Below, in pieces: positions 49,713-58,345 of a stretch of DNA of 64,000 bases. A program made the position numbers and the translations under genes. The stretch is taken from NCBI RefSeq assembly GCF_014207745.1, contig NZ_JACHJB010000002.1, forward strand, positions 620,001-684,000. The letters run 5' to 3'. The stretch comes from Nonomuraea muscovyensis (GTDB taxonomy: Bacteria > Actinomycetota > Actinomycetes > Streptosporangiales > Streptosporangiaceae). A model generated the notes under the pieces. It saw only the letters and a program-made list of their open reading frames with translations, ran no database searches and had not been told where the DNA came from. Every line of letters starts with the position of its first letter. The stretch's first letter is position 1.

Positions 49713-50927
49713 TCAGGACAGCATGTCGCCCGCGTAGAGGGCGTACACGGCGGCGCAGCGGCGCAGCTCGGCCTCCTCGACGTACTCCTCGGGTCCGTGG
49801 GAGACCTCCAGGCGGCCGGGGCCGTAACCGAACGCGGGGATGCCGAGCTGGGCGTACCAGCGGATCTCCAGGATGCCCGCACACAGCTCGAACCGGGCCG
49901 GGCCACCCCGGACCTCGCCGACGACGCGGGCGAGCGCGGCCGCGGCGGGATGGCCGGGGTCGGTGCCGGCCGAGGGCTGCACCTGGGTGGTGCGCACCGA
50001 CACCTCGGCGCCGACCTGGCGGGCGGCGTCCTCGACGAGGCCGACCAGGCGCTTGAGCTCGCCGTCGAGGTCCTCTTCGGGGTTGTAGCGGCCGTCGACG
50101 GTGAAGTAGGCCGAGCCGGGGACGACGTTGAAGTTGGAGCCGGCGCCGGACAGGCCGCCCACCACGATCATGGTGCCGGGAGCGTCGCCGGGGCTCATCG
50201 GCAAGCCGGTGTGGCGACCGGCCATCTCGGCGGCGTACCGCTCGACGGGGCGGGCGAGGTGCAGCATGTGCTGGAAGGCGTTGACGCCCAGGTTCGCCTG
50301 GCCGACGTGGGCCTCGCGCCCCTGGACGTCGACGCGCAGCGAGATCGCGCCGCGGGCGGCGTTCCAGATGCCGCCGCCGCTGGGCTCCGCGGTGAGCATG
50401 GCCAGCGCGGCGGGGTCGATCAGGCCGGCGGCGCGCAGGTGCCCGGCGCCCACGACGCTGCCGGTCTCCTCGTCGCACACCAGGTGCACGACGATGCGCC
50501 CGTCGCCGAGCAGGCCCAGTTCCCGGGCGGCCGCGGCGCCGTAGAGCATGCTGACGATGCCGCCCTTCATGTCGGCCGTGCCGCGGCCGATGATCCTGCC
50601 GCCGCGGCGTTCGGCGGTGAACTGCGCGCGGTCCTGGGCGGGCACCACGTCGAAGTGACCGTGGAAGTAGACGAGCTTGTCGCCGCGGCCGGCGCTGCCC
50701 CGGACGACGCACGGCTCCTCCAGCTCTCCGGGATCGCCGGTGACGTCGATGATCTCGGGGGACAGGCCGAGGCGGTCCATCTCCTCGCGCAGCACGCGGG
50801 CGCAGCGGCCGAGCGCGCGGCCGGGCGGGTTCTCCGAGTCGACGGCCACGAGACGTTCCAGCAGCCAGGCCATGTCCTCGGCCCGCTCGTCCAGCCAGGC
50901 CTCAACCTCTGCGACACGATTCGTCAA
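49713..50927 (-). CDS. M20 family peptidase/deacetylase (ArgE/DapE-like)
   Basis: The 404-aa protein is a zinc-dependent amidohydrolase of the M20/ArgE/DapE family. The first metal motif is YFHGHFDVVP, the second RGTADMKGG, the catalytic Glu pair is in CDEETGS, and a later metal His lies in VSHGPEEYV. A dimerisation domain is inserted in the middle (AARGAISLRVDVQGREAHVG). Substrates are N-acyl amino acids or dipeptides. The TTG at 50927 has AGAAGG nine bases upstream; GTG at 50936 and TTG at 50969 are alternatives. It is divergent from an Lrp/AsnC regulator, which probably controls it. Confidence 0.87.
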   Translation of the reverse strand: MTNRVAEVEAWLDERAEDMAWLLERLVAVDSENPPGRALGRCARVLREEMDRLGLSPEIIDVTGDPGELEEPCVVRGSAGRGDKLVYFHGHFDVVPAQDRAQFTAERRGGRIIGRGTADMKGGIVSMLYGAAAARELGLLGDGRIVVHLVCDEETGSVVGAGHLRAAGLIDPAALAMLTAEPSGGGIWNAARGAISLRVDVQGREAHVGQANLGVNAFQHMLHLARPVERYAAEMAGRHTGLPMSPGDAPGTMIVVGGLSGAGSNFNVVPGSAYFTVDGRYNPEEDLDGELKRLVGLVEDAARQVGAEVSVRTTQVQPSAGTDPGHPAAAALARVVGEVRGGPARFELCAGILEIRWYAQLGIPAFGYGPGRLEVSHGPEEYVEEAELRRCAAVYALYAGDMLS

Positions 50928-51035
50928 GATCTGCACCCTTCTGGCACCGCGCGTGAGCAGCGGAAACAACCTTGGTAAAATTCTAGGTCGATTTCCTCCT
51001 CATATGGTTTCCGATTCTGGCGCTAAAATCGTCCA

Positions 51036-51494
51036 GTGAGCAATGAATACACACTTGACGCGATCGACAGAGAAATTTTGTTCCAGCTCCAGCAGGATGG
51101 GCGGCTGACCAACGTCGAGCTCGCGAGGCGCGTGGGGCTCACGCCGCCGCCGTGCCTGCGCCGGGTCAAGCGCCTGGAGGAGGCCGGCGTCATCAGCGGC
51201 TACCGGGCCACCGTCAACCACGAGCTGCTCGGCGGCGGCCTGGAGGTCATCGTCTCCATCGAGGTCAGCGTGAGCGACCTGAAGACCCTGGAGGAGCTGG
51301 AGAAGACCATCGCCGCCTATGACGAGGTCGTCGAGTTCCGCCGCCTGTTCGCCACGCCCGACTACCACCTGCGCGTCCTCGTCGCCGACTACGCCGCCTA
51401 CGAGGCGTTCCAGACCGGAAAGATCATCGGCATTCCGGGCGTCGCCCGGGTCATCTCCCAGCCGACCATGAAGAAGATCAAGGTGCTCGACTGA
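51036..51494 (+). CDS. Lrp/AsnC family transcriptional regulator
   Basis: The 152-aa regulator has an N-terminal helix-turn-helix (LDAIDREILFQLQQDGRLTN, then VELARRVGLTPPPCLRRVKR) and a C-terminal RAM amino-acid-binding domain (VIVSIEVSVSD through ISQPTMKKIKVL). Such proteins sense amino acids as octamers. The GTG start at 51036 lies in an AT-rich divergent space with the M20 peptidase gene, which suggests control of amino-acid or N-acyl-amino-acid catabolism. Confidence 0.9.
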   Translation: MSNEYTLDAIDREILFQLQQDGRLTNVELARRVGLTPPPCLRRVKRLEEAGVISGYRATVNHELLGGGLEVIVSIEVSVSDLKTLEELEKTIAAYDEVVEFRRLFATPDYHLRVLVADYAAYEAFQTGKIIGIPGVARVISQPTMKKIKVLD

Positions 51495-51512
51495 ACAGTG
51501 ATGCCCGCCCCC

Positions 51513-52292
51513 TCAGACGAGCCCCCCGTCGGCACACAGGTTCTGACCCGTCAACCAGCCCGCGTCCGGGCCCAGCAGCAGGGCCACGACCGCCGCGATG
51601 TCGGCCGGCGTCCCCACCCGGCCCAGCGCCGTCATGTGGGCGACGGTCGCGAGCACCTCCGGCGACGCCCCCGCCCGCAGCAGGTCGGTGTCGGTCGCGC
51701 CGGGGGAGACGCAGTTGACGGTGATCCCACGCCGCCCGAGCTCCCGCGAGGCGACCCGGGTGAGCTGCTCCAGCGCCGCCTTGCTCGCGGCGTACACCGA
51801 CTCACCCGGGCTGGGCCAGGCGGTGCCCGTGGTCGAGATGTTCACGATCCGCCCGCCGTCGGCCATCCGCCGCGCGGCGGCCCGCAGCGCGAAGTAGGCG
51901 CCACGGGCGTTGACGGCCATCACCCGGTCGTACACCTGCGGCGTCACCTCCTCGATCGGCGCGTGCGCGATGACGCCCGCGTTGTTCACCAGCGCCGACA
52001 ACGGCCCGGCGCCCGCCGCGGCGAACACCTCATCAGCCCTGGCGAACAGACGCTCCACCTGCTCCACGTCCGCCGCGTCCGCCCGCACGGCCGTCGCCCG
52101 CCCGCCCAGGGACGCGACCACCTCCTCGGCCGCCCGCTCATCGGCCGTGTAGCTGAACACGACCGTCGCACCGTCGCCCACCAGCCGCTCCACCACGGCC
52201 CGCCCGATCCCGCGCGAGCCGCCCGTCACCACCGCAGCCCTCATCCCCGAACCCGCCGCTGCCGCACCTGTCGTTCCCGCCGTCGTCGTCAC
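51513..52292 (-). CDS. Short-chain dehydrogenase/reductase
   Basis: The 259-aa classical SDR has the cofactor motif VTGGSRGIGRAVVERL (TGxxxGxG), NNAGVIAHAP (NNAG), the catalytic Ser in STTGTAW, and YAASKAALEQLT (YxxxK). The acidic or basic cofactor residue pattern favours NADP. The GTG at 52292 is chosen as start (GGGAAG upstream), giving a short Thr/Ala-rich lead; the ATG at 52244 begins directly at the Rossmann strand. It is divergent from a WYL regulator around a strong palindrome. Confidence 0.87.
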   Translation of the reverse strand: MTTTAGTTGAAAAGSGMRAAVVTGGSRGIGRAVVERLVGDGATVVFSYTADERAAEEVVASLGGRATAVRADAADVEQVERLFARADEVFAAAGAGPLSALVNNAGVIAHAPIEEVTPQVYDRVMAVNARGAYFALRAAARRMADGGRIVNISTTGTAWPSPGESVYAASKAALEQLTRVASRELGRRGITVNCVSPGATDTDLLRAGASPEVLATVAHMTALGRVGTPADIAAVVALLLGPDAGWLTGQNLCADGGLV

Positions 52293-52345
52293 AGCACCGC
52301 TTCCCTTCTTCCGCCGTCTTCCGGTACGACCGCACCCTGACACCC

Positions 52346-52370
52346 GTTGCGGAAGACGGACTTCCGCAAC
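52346..52370. promoter_or_regulatory. Perfect 10-5-10 palindrome, candidate WYL operator
   Basis: GTTGCGGAAG and CTTCCGCAAC are perfect 10-bp arms around ACGGA, located between the SDR gene (start 52292) and the WYL regulator gene (start 52389). A site of this strength in a divergent regulator/target space is very likely the regulator operator. Confidence 0.65.
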
Positions 52371-52388
52371 GCGCGCGAAAATGCCGCC

Positions 52389-53411
52389 ATGAGCACACGA
52401 GGGACGCGCGACGCGGCGGGCCGGCTCCTCCGCCTGCTGTCGCTGCTGCAGTCACGCACCGACTGGCCGGGCCCCGAACTGGCCGAACGCCTCAAAGTCA
52501 GCACGCGCACGATCCGCACCGACATCGAACGGCTGCGCGACCTCGGCTACCCGGTCACGGCCACCACGGGCACGACCGGCGGCTACCGGCTCGGACCCGG
52601 CGCCCGGCTGCCCCCGCTGCTGCTCGACGACGACGAGGCCGTCGCGGTCGCCGTCGGACTGCGCACGGCCGCCACCGGAGCGGGCACCGTCGAAGGCATC
52701 GAGGAGACCTCGCTGCGCGCCCTGGCCAAGCTCGAACAGGTCCTGCCCGCCCGGCTGCGCCCCCGCCTCGCGGCGCTGGCCGCCTACACCCTGCCGGCGC
52801 CCGGCGGCGGACCCGCCGTCGAGGCGGACGTGCTGGCCACGCTGGCCGGAGCCTGCCGCGACCGGCGGCGGCTGCGCTTCGACTACCGCGACCACGACGG
52901 CAACCTCACCGTGCGCGACACCGAGCCGCACCGCCTGGTCTCCACCGGACGCCGCTGGTACCTCCTCGCCTGGGACGTCGGCCGGACCGGCTGGCGCAGC
53001 TTCCGCGTGGACCGGCTCACCCCACGCACCCCGCCCGGCCCTGTGTTCACCGCCCGGCCGCTCCCGGACGGCGACGCGATCTCCTACGTCACCAAAGGCG
53101 TCGCGTCCGTCCTGGGACCGTGCCGCACGGTCGCGACGGTACGGGCCCCCGCCGAAGTCGTCGCCGAACGCATCCCGCCGGTCGCCCGCGTCGAGCACGT
53201 CGACGCCGCCACGTGCCGGCTGCACATCGGCGCGAGCACGCCACTGCTGCTCGCCGCCTACCTGGCCGCCCTCGGACTCGACTTCACCGTCGAAGGCCCA
53301 CCCGAACTGCTGCGCCGGCTGGCGGAGGTCGCCGCACGCTGCGCCTCGGCCGACGCCGGCCCGCTCGGCGCCGCCGCGTCGTCCTCATCCGACGGCGCTC
53401 CTCAGACGTAG
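52389..53411 (+). CDS. YafY-type WYL-domain transcriptional regulator
   Basis: The 340-aa protein has an N-terminal winged helix (RLLRLLSLLQSRTDWPGPELAERL, then VSTRTIRTDIERLRDLGYPV), the WYL ligand-binding domain (CRDRRRLRFDYRDHDG through GRRWYLLAWDVGRTGWRSF), and a C-terminal WCX domain. WYL proteins sense nucleic-acid or small ligands and regulate neighbouring genes. The ATG at 52389 is 19 bases after the palindrome. Its 3 prime end overlaps the convergent ABC permease gene by ten bases. Confidence 0.9.
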   Translation: MSTRGTRDAAGRLLRLLSLLQSRTDWPGPELAERLKVSTRTIRTDIERLRDLGYPVTATTGTTGGYRLGPGARLPPLLLDDDEAVAVAVGLRTAATGAGTVEGIEETSLRALAKLEQVLPARLRPRLAALAAYTLPAPGGGPAVEADVLATLAGACRDRRRLRFDYRDHDGNLTVRDTEPHRLVSTGRRWYLLAWDVGRTGWRSFRVDRLTPRTPPGPVFTARPLPDGDAISYVTKGVASVLGPCRTVATVRAPAEVVAERIPPVARVEHVDAATCRLHIGASTPLLLAAYLAALGLDFTVEGPPELLRRLAEVAARCASADAGPLGAAASSSSDGAPQT

Positions 53412-55756
53412 GCCAGGGCCTGGCCGATGGTGAGCCGAGCGGCTCGACCGGCGGGAACCACTCCAGCCAAAGCCGAGCCGGCGATCGCGGCCAGGGCCCA
53501 CAGAGCCAGGGCCAGGGGCGAGACGGTGAGCGGCAGCGGGGCGCGGAAGGCCAGCTCCCCGAGCAGATCGCCGATCGCCCAGCTCAGCAGGAACGCGAGC
53601 AGCGTGGCGGCGATCCAGCTGAGCAGACCGACGAAGACGCTCTCGCCGAGCACGATGCCCAGCACGGTGCGCGGGGTGGCACCGATGGCCCGCATGACGG
53701 CGAACTCGCGGGTGCGCTCCACCACGCCGGCACCGGTGGCGGCGGCCAGGCCGAGCACGCCGACGATCGCCATCAGCACGGCCAGGGCGATCAGCGCGCC
53801 GATCAGGACGAAGATGTGACCGTCGACGGCCTCGCGCATCTCGGCGGCGGTCAGGGTCGCGCCCTCGATGCGCGCGTCGCGGATCGCGCGCTGCACCGCC
53901 GCGGTGTCGGAGGTGACGATGCGCAGGTCGCGGGCGGGTCCGGCATGCCGCTCGAAGGCGGTCCTGGTGACGTAGGCGGCGGCCGGCGAGCCGATCTCGC
54001 GTACCGTGCCGACGACACGCCACGTGGTGGCGCGGCCGTCAAGCCTGAGAGTGATCGTGTCGCCGGGTTTCGCGTCCGGGAGTGGGACGGCGGCCATCGA
54101 GTTCAGCACGACCGCGTTCGCCTCGCCGGGCCGCAGCCACCTGCCCGAGGTGACGGGCAGATCGAGCAGGCGGGAATCACCCGGCACCCCACGCAAAGCG
54201 AAGCTGCCGTGCCCGCCGTCGGGGTATGTCGAGACCACATCCCCAGCGGTGGTGGGGGCGCCTCCCCACGTCTCCACACGGGTGACGCCGGGGGTGGCGC
54301 GGATGCGCTCGACCAGGGCGGGGTCGGCGGCGGCCAGCCGTACCTCCATGTCGTGGTGGCGGGCGGCCATGCCGTCCTCGACGGTGCGTTGCCAGGCGGC
54401 GGCCACGTTCAGGCCGGACAGGAACAGCGCGCCCCCCGCCGACAGCAGGCCGACAGTGAGCGCGAGCCGCGCCCGGCGGCGAAAGGCGTTGCGCAGGGCC
54501 ATCAGCAGGGTACGGCTGAGCCCGCTCAGCCGGGCCGAGACCGTCTCCGGGCGCACGCCGTAGTCGCTGATCGCCTCACGGACGGTGAGCCGGGCGGCCC
54601 AGCGAATCGGCACGGCCGCCACCAGAAGCGGCACCAGCACGGCCGCCGCGAACTGCACGACGTACACCCACAGCGGGACGGCCACGCTGTGCAGGTTCAG
54701 GTTGAGCAGGCCGGCGACGACACCGGCGTAGCCGCGGCCGGCCAGCGTGCCGGCCGGGATGCCGACCGCGGCGGCGGCCAGGCCGAGCGCCAGCACCTGA
54801 ACGGCGTACAGGCCCGCGATCTGGCCGGTGCGGGCGCCGATGGCCTTCATCACGCCGATCTGGCGGATCTGCTGCACCAGCATGCCGCCGATCACGGTGG
54901 CCACCAGGATCGCGGCCAGGACGAGCCCGAGCACGGCGAAGATGACCAGCATCAGCATCAGCGCCTGCATCTGCGACTCGTGCGGATGCCTGCCCGGCGG
55001 CGGCACCTGGATCTCGTGCACCTGGTGTCCCTGGGCGCGCAGCCAGGCCGCCAGGTCGCGGCTGGTCCGTTCGATGCCTTCCCGGGTGGTGGCCGTCGTG
55101 CGGATCTTGAGCTCGTCCATGGTCGCGCTGCCGCCGAGCCCGGCGAGCGTGTGCGGGGTGATGTAGCCGTAACCGGCGCGTTCCTGCCAGGCGGGCGCGA
55201 GCGCGGGGTCGTGCACGGTGCCGGAGACGGCGACGGTGCGGCTCTCGCCGCCGGGCAGGCGGACCTCGACGGGCCCGGACGGCACCATGTCCCGGGCGGA
55301 TCGTTCGATCAGCATGGTGCCGGGGGGCGGCGGCCAGGCACCGGATTCGCGGGCGAAGGCGGCGATGCGCAGGTCGCCGAAGTCGGGCACCACGAACAGC
55401 AGCAGCGTCCGCCACGCATCCGGCCCGATCCGCATCCGGGCGGTGACACTCGCCCTGGCTTGTGCGTCGGCGATGCCGGGGCGGCCGCCCACCCGCTCGG
55501 CCAGCGCGGCGTCGACCCGGTCCAGCTCCAGGGTGGCCGCGGCGGGCGCGGTGTCGAGGTAGTTGCGGGCGATCTCCCGGGAGACGATCGCGTTCGCGCT
55601 GAGCACAGCGCCGATCCCGGTCACTCCGGCCGCGATGGCCACGACCATCATGACCGTGCGTCCCCAGGCCAGCGCCACGTCGCGCCGCAGCTTGCGCCAG
55701 CGCGGCCGAGACAGCCTTCCCGGCAGCGGCCTAGACACGCGCCCGCACCGCCCCAT
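53402..55756 (-). CDS. ABC transporter permease, FtsX/MacB-like
   Basis: The 784-aa permease has an N-terminal membrane helix (TVMMVVAIAAGVTGIGAV), a large extracytoplasmic domain, a block of membrane helices near residues 260-400 (AVLGLVLAAILVATVIGGML and others), a second MacB-type periplasmic domain, and three C-terminal helices with the FtsX signature near ALAVLMAIVGVLGLAAATGAG. This two-repeat form is common in actinobacterial exporters of lipids or peptides. The ATG at 55756 has GGAG seven bases upstream and overlaps the ATPase gene by 26 bases. It is regulated with that gene. Confidence 0.88.
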   Translation of the reverse strand: MGRCGRVSRPLPGRLSRPRWRKLRRDVALAWGRTVMMVVAIAAGVTGIGAVLSANAIVSREIARNYLDTAPAAATLELDRVDAALAERVGGRPGIADAQARASVTARMRIGPDAWRTLLLFVVPDFGDLRIAAFARESGAWPPPPGTMLIERSARDMVPSGPVEVRLPGGESRTVAVSGTVHDPALAPAWQERAGYGYITPHTLAGLGGSATMDELKIRTTATTREGIERTSRDLAAWLRAQGHQVHEIQVPPPGRHPHESQMQALMLMLVIFAVLGLVLAAILVATVIGGMLVQQIRQIGVMKAIGARTGQIAGLYAVQVLALGLAAAAVGIPAGTLAGRGYAGVVAGLLNLNLHSVAVPLWVYVVQFAAAVLVPLLVAAVPIRWAARLTVREAISDYGVRPETVSARLSGLSRTLLMALRNAFRRRARLALTVGLLSAGGALFLSGLNVAAAWQRTVEDGMAARHHDMEVRLAAADPALVERIRATPGVTRVETWGGAPTTAGDVVSTYPDGGHGSFALRGVPGDSRLLDLPVTSGRWLRPGEANAVVLNSMAAVPLPDAKPGDTITLRLDGRATTWRVVGTVREIGSPAAAYVTRTAFERHAGPARDLRIVTSDTAAVQRAIRDARIEGATLTAAEMREAVDGHIFVLIGALIALAVLMAIVGVLGLAAATGAGVVERTREFAVMRAIGATPRTVLGIVLGESVFVGLLSWIAATLLAFLLSWAIGDLLGELAFRAPLPLTVSPLALALWALAAIAGSALAGVVPAGRAARLTIGQALAYV

Positions 55757-56408
55757 CGGCCAGCTCCACGGTCGAGGTGATGTACGGGGCCACCTCGCTG
55801 CCGTGCGTGACCATGACCACGGTGGTGCCGCCGGCCGCGATCGCGGCGAACAGCTCCAGCACCGCGATCGCGGTCGCCGAGTCCAGGTTGCCGGTCGGCT
55901 CGTCGGCCACCAGCAGCGGCGGGTCGTTGGACAGCGCGCGGGCGATGGCGGCGCGCTGCTGCTGGCCGCCGGACAGCGCGGCGGGCAGCTTGTCGGCCTG
56001 CTCGGCGATGCCGACCCGCTCCAGCAGTTCCAGCGCCCTGGAGCGGCGCTCGCCGCGCGGGTAGGTGTCGCAGAAGTCCATGGGCAGCATGACGTTCTCG
56101 GCCACGGTCAGCGTGGGCAGCAACTGGAAGAACTGGAACACCACCCCGACGTTGCGGCCGCGCCAGACGGCCAGCGCCCGCTGGTCCAGCTCGTGCACGG
56201 CCGCTCCGGCGACGTGCACCTCGCCGCTGGTCGGCCGGTCGATCCCGGTGATCATGTTGATCAGGGTGGACTTGCCGCTGCCGGACCGGCCGACCACGGC
56301 CAGGAACTCGCCGGGGCCGGTCCGCAGCGACACGCCACGCAGCGCGGTGAACGGTCCCTGCGGGGTGTCGTAGGTCTTGGTGACCTCGCGTACGTCGATG
56401 ACGGGCAC
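55731..56408 (-). CDS. ABC transporter ATP-binding protein, MacB/LolD type
   Basis: The 225-aa ATPase has Walker A GRSGSGKSTLI, Q-loop VFQFFQLLP, signature LSGGQQQRAAIARAL, Walker B LLVADEPTGNLD and the switch His in VMVTHGSEVA. It belongs to the LolD/MacB group that drives mechanotransmission by FtsX-type permeases. It forms an operon with the permease gene, with a TetR gene upstream and shared GAACAC-type palindromes in the leader. Confidence 0.92.
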   Translation of the reverse strand: MPVIDVREVTKTYDTPQGPFTALRGVSLRTGPGEFLAVVGRSGSGKSTLINMITGIDRPTSGEVHVAGAAVHELDQRALAVWRGRNVGVVFQFFQLLPTLTVAENVMLPMDFCDTYPRGERRSRALELLERVGIAEQADKLPAALSGGQQQRAAIARALSNDPPLLVADEPTGNLDSATAIAVLELFAAIAAGGTTVVMVTHGSEVAPYITSTVELADGAVRARV

Positions 56409-56422
56409 CGAACCTCCTATCG

Positions 56423-56454
56423 GAACATCGAGTCAGTTACAGAACAAGATGTTC
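56423..56454. promoter_or_regulatory. GAACA palindromes upstream of the ABC transporter operon
   Basis: GAACATC (56423-56429) faces GATGTTC (56448-56454), and the latter is also part of the compact palindrome GAACA-AGA-TGTTC (56442-56454). The site lies 15 to 46 bp upstream of the ATPase start and fits a TetR operator. Confidence 0.5.
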
Positions 56455-56504
56455 GGTAGGGAGCAGCCGGGTCAATCGACAAAACCGCAGTTCAGTGCGG
56501 TAGC

Positions 56505-56526
56505 GAACACATCGGCTGAAGTGTTC
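56505..56526. promoter_or_regulatory. GAACAC-10-GTGTTC palindrome at the 3 prime end of the TetR gene
   Basis: GAACAC (56505-56510) and GTGTTC (56521-56526) are separated by ten bases and overlap the stop codon of the tetR gene. Together with the sites at 56423 and 57118 they form a family of related half sites around the tetR and ABC genes. Confidence 0.4.
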
Positions 56527-57100
56527 ACATTCCGTAGACGGCACGCACGCCGGGCACGATGAGACGCATGTACATCTCGGCCATCTCCTCGGCCGTGTAG
56601 GGCACGTCGTTGTCCAGCCACCACACCAGCAGGCCGAGCAACGAGGCCAGCAGGAACTCCATGGTCACATCCATCGGCACCGCGCCGTCCCGGTGCGGCA
56701 GGAACTCCGGCATCCGCCGCGTCAGGACCTCCGTGATCCGCCGGCGCAGCCCGGCCCTCATCACCTCCGCGCCCCGCCTGCCGGCCAGCGCCTTGTACAG
56801 GTCGCGTTGCCGGTCGGCGTGCTGGAACGCGGCCAGCACCGGATTCGGCTCGGCACGGCTGGCGAAGTGGCGCTCCATGTGCTCCTCGAACGTCGCCGCC
56901 AGCTCCTCCAGGTTGCTGAGCAGCAGGTCGTCCTTGTCGGTGTAGTGCGCATAGAAGGTCGAGCGGCCGACGTCCGCGCGGTCGATGATGTCCTGCACGG
57001 TGATCCGGTCGTAACCCTTCTCCAGGATCAGCTCCACCAACGCGCGGCGGAGCAGCTCCCTGGTGCGCCGCACCCTGCGATCCGTGGCGGCCATCGGCAT
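56525..57100 (-). CDS. TetR family regulator of the ABC exporter
   Basis: The 191-aa repressor has an N-terminal helix-turn-helix (ALVELILEKGYDRITVQDII, then DVGRSTFYAHYTDKDDLL) and a helical ligand domain (TetR_C-type, EFLLASLLGLLVWWLDNDVP). The ATG at 57100 follows GGAGGG. It is directly upstream of the ABC transporter genes on the same strand and probably represses them and itself through GAACAC/GTGTTC sites, with release by the transported compound. Confidence 0.9.
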   Translation of the reverse strand: MPMAATDRRVRRTRELLRRALVELILEKGYDRITVQDIIDRADVGRSTFYAHYTDKDDLLLSNLEELAATFEEHMERHFASRAEPNPVLAAFQHADRQRDLYKALAGRRGAEVMRAGLRRRITEVLTRRMPEFLPHRDGAVPMDVTMEFLLASLLGLLVWWLDNDVPYTAEEMAEMYMRLIVPGVRAVYGM

Positions 57101-57117
57101 CGAGCCCTCCAGATTCC

Positions 57118-57149
57118 GAACACTGTATCCGGCACCATACGCCGTGTTC
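57118..57149. promoter_or_regulatory. GAACAC/GTGTTC site in the tetR promoter
   Basis: GAACAC (57118-57123) and GTGTTC (57144-57149) lie 18 bp upstream of the tetR start, with an inner GTAT...ATAC pair. The same half sites occur upstream of the ABC genes, so autoregulation is likely. Confidence 0.45.
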
Positions 57150-57328
57150 ACAACCGCAGGCCTGGTCCGCACAGCCACCCCAAGACGTCGCCCCGCCCAC
57201 CACCCGGCCACGCACAGCCGGCCAAGACTGGCCCCGCCAGGGCCAGCCTCACCCCGGTCTCCCCACGAGCGACACCACCCGGCAGGCTGTGAGCCCCCAC
57301 CCACCCCCGCCCAGAAGGGACCGCCCTG

Positions 57329-58345
57329 TTGCGTTACCGCCTGCTGGGCCGCACCGGCCTGCGCGTGTCCGAACTGTTCTTCGGCGCCATGACCTTCTAC
57401 GAACGAGGCGGCCCCGGCGCCCTGCGCGAGTACCGCGCCCTGCTCGACACCTACGCCGACGCCGGAGGCAACGTCATCGACACCGCCTCGGCCTACGGCG
57501 ACAGCGAGGAGATCCTCGGCGAACTCCTCGACGGCCACCGCGACCGCTTCGTCCTCGCCAGCAAGTACACCCTCTCCCGCGACCGCCGCGACCCGAACGC
57601 CGCCGGCAACCACCGCAAGAACCTCACCCTGACGCTCGAACGCAGCCTGCGCCGCCTGCGCACCGACCACCTCGACCTCTACTGGGTGCACATCTGGGAC
57701 CGCCACACCCCCATCGAGGAGACGATGCGCGCCCTGGACGACGCCGTCCGCGCCGGGAAGATCCTCTACGTGGGCATCTCCGACGCCCCCGCCTGGCTGG
57801 TCGCCCGCGCCAACACCCTGGCCGAATGGCGCGACTGGACACCGTTCGCCGCCCTGCAGGTGCCCTACAACCTGCTCCAGCGCGACATCGAACGCGAACT
57901 GCTGCCCATGGCCGAGGCGTTCGGCATGACCGTGGCCGCCTGGGCACCCCTGGCCCGCGGCGTGCTGTCCGGCAAGTTCACCGGCCACCCCGCCCCGCCC
58001 GCCGGCCGCACCCGCGTCGACCCGGCCTCCCTCACCGCGCGCGACCACGCCGTCGCCCGCACCGTACGGGAGGTGGCGGACGACCTGGGCGCCACCCCCG
58101 CCCAGGTCGCGCTCGCCTGGACCCGCACCCGCTCCACCGCCGTGCACCCCATCGTCGGCGCCCGCGACGTCGCACAGCTCACCGACAACCTGGGCGCCAC
58201 CGCCCTCACCCTTCCCGAGGAGGCGACGCGCCGCCTGGAGGCGGCGGCACCCTTCGAACCCGGCTTCCTCAGCGACTTCATCGCCGCCGCCGAGGCCGAC
58301 CTGTGGCCGCCCGGCGACACCGCCCCACCCGTCACCCGCCGCTGA
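57329..58345 (+). CDS. Aldo-keto reductase
   Basis: The 338-aa NADPH-dependent reductase has the full catalytic tetrad: Asp51 (VIDTASAYGDS), Tyr56, Lys79 (LASKYTLSR) and His121 (LYWVHIWD). The C-terminal cofactor loop is in VHPIVGARDVAQLTDNLGA. It resembles the AKR11/YhdN-like actinobacterial group that reduces aldehydes and ketones. It starts at a TTG at 57329 with AGAAGGGA upstream. Its end overlaps the convergent amidotransferase gene by 14 bases. Confidence 0.88.
   Translation: MRYRLLGRTGLRVSELFFGAMTFYERGGPGALREYRALLDTYADAGGNVIDTASAYGDSEEILGELLDGHRDRFVLASKYTLSRDRRDPNAAGNHRKNLTLTLERSLRRLRTDHLDLYWVHIWDRHTPIEETMRALDDAVRAGKILYVGISDAPAWLVARANTLAEWRDWTPFAALQVPYNLLQRDIERELLPMAEAFGMTVAAWAPLARGVLSGKFTGHPAPPAGRTRVDPASLTARDHAVARTVREVADDLGATPAQVALAWTRTRSTAVHPIVGARDVAQLTDNLGATALTLPEEATRRLEAAAPFEPGFLSDFIAAAEADLWPPGDTAPPVTRR

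Noticed and set aside
53120..55780. An 886-codon plus-strand frame opposite the ABC permease
   Set aside because: Low-complexity Gln/Gly/His/Arg composition, no domains, and the opposite strand has a clear FtsX-type permease.
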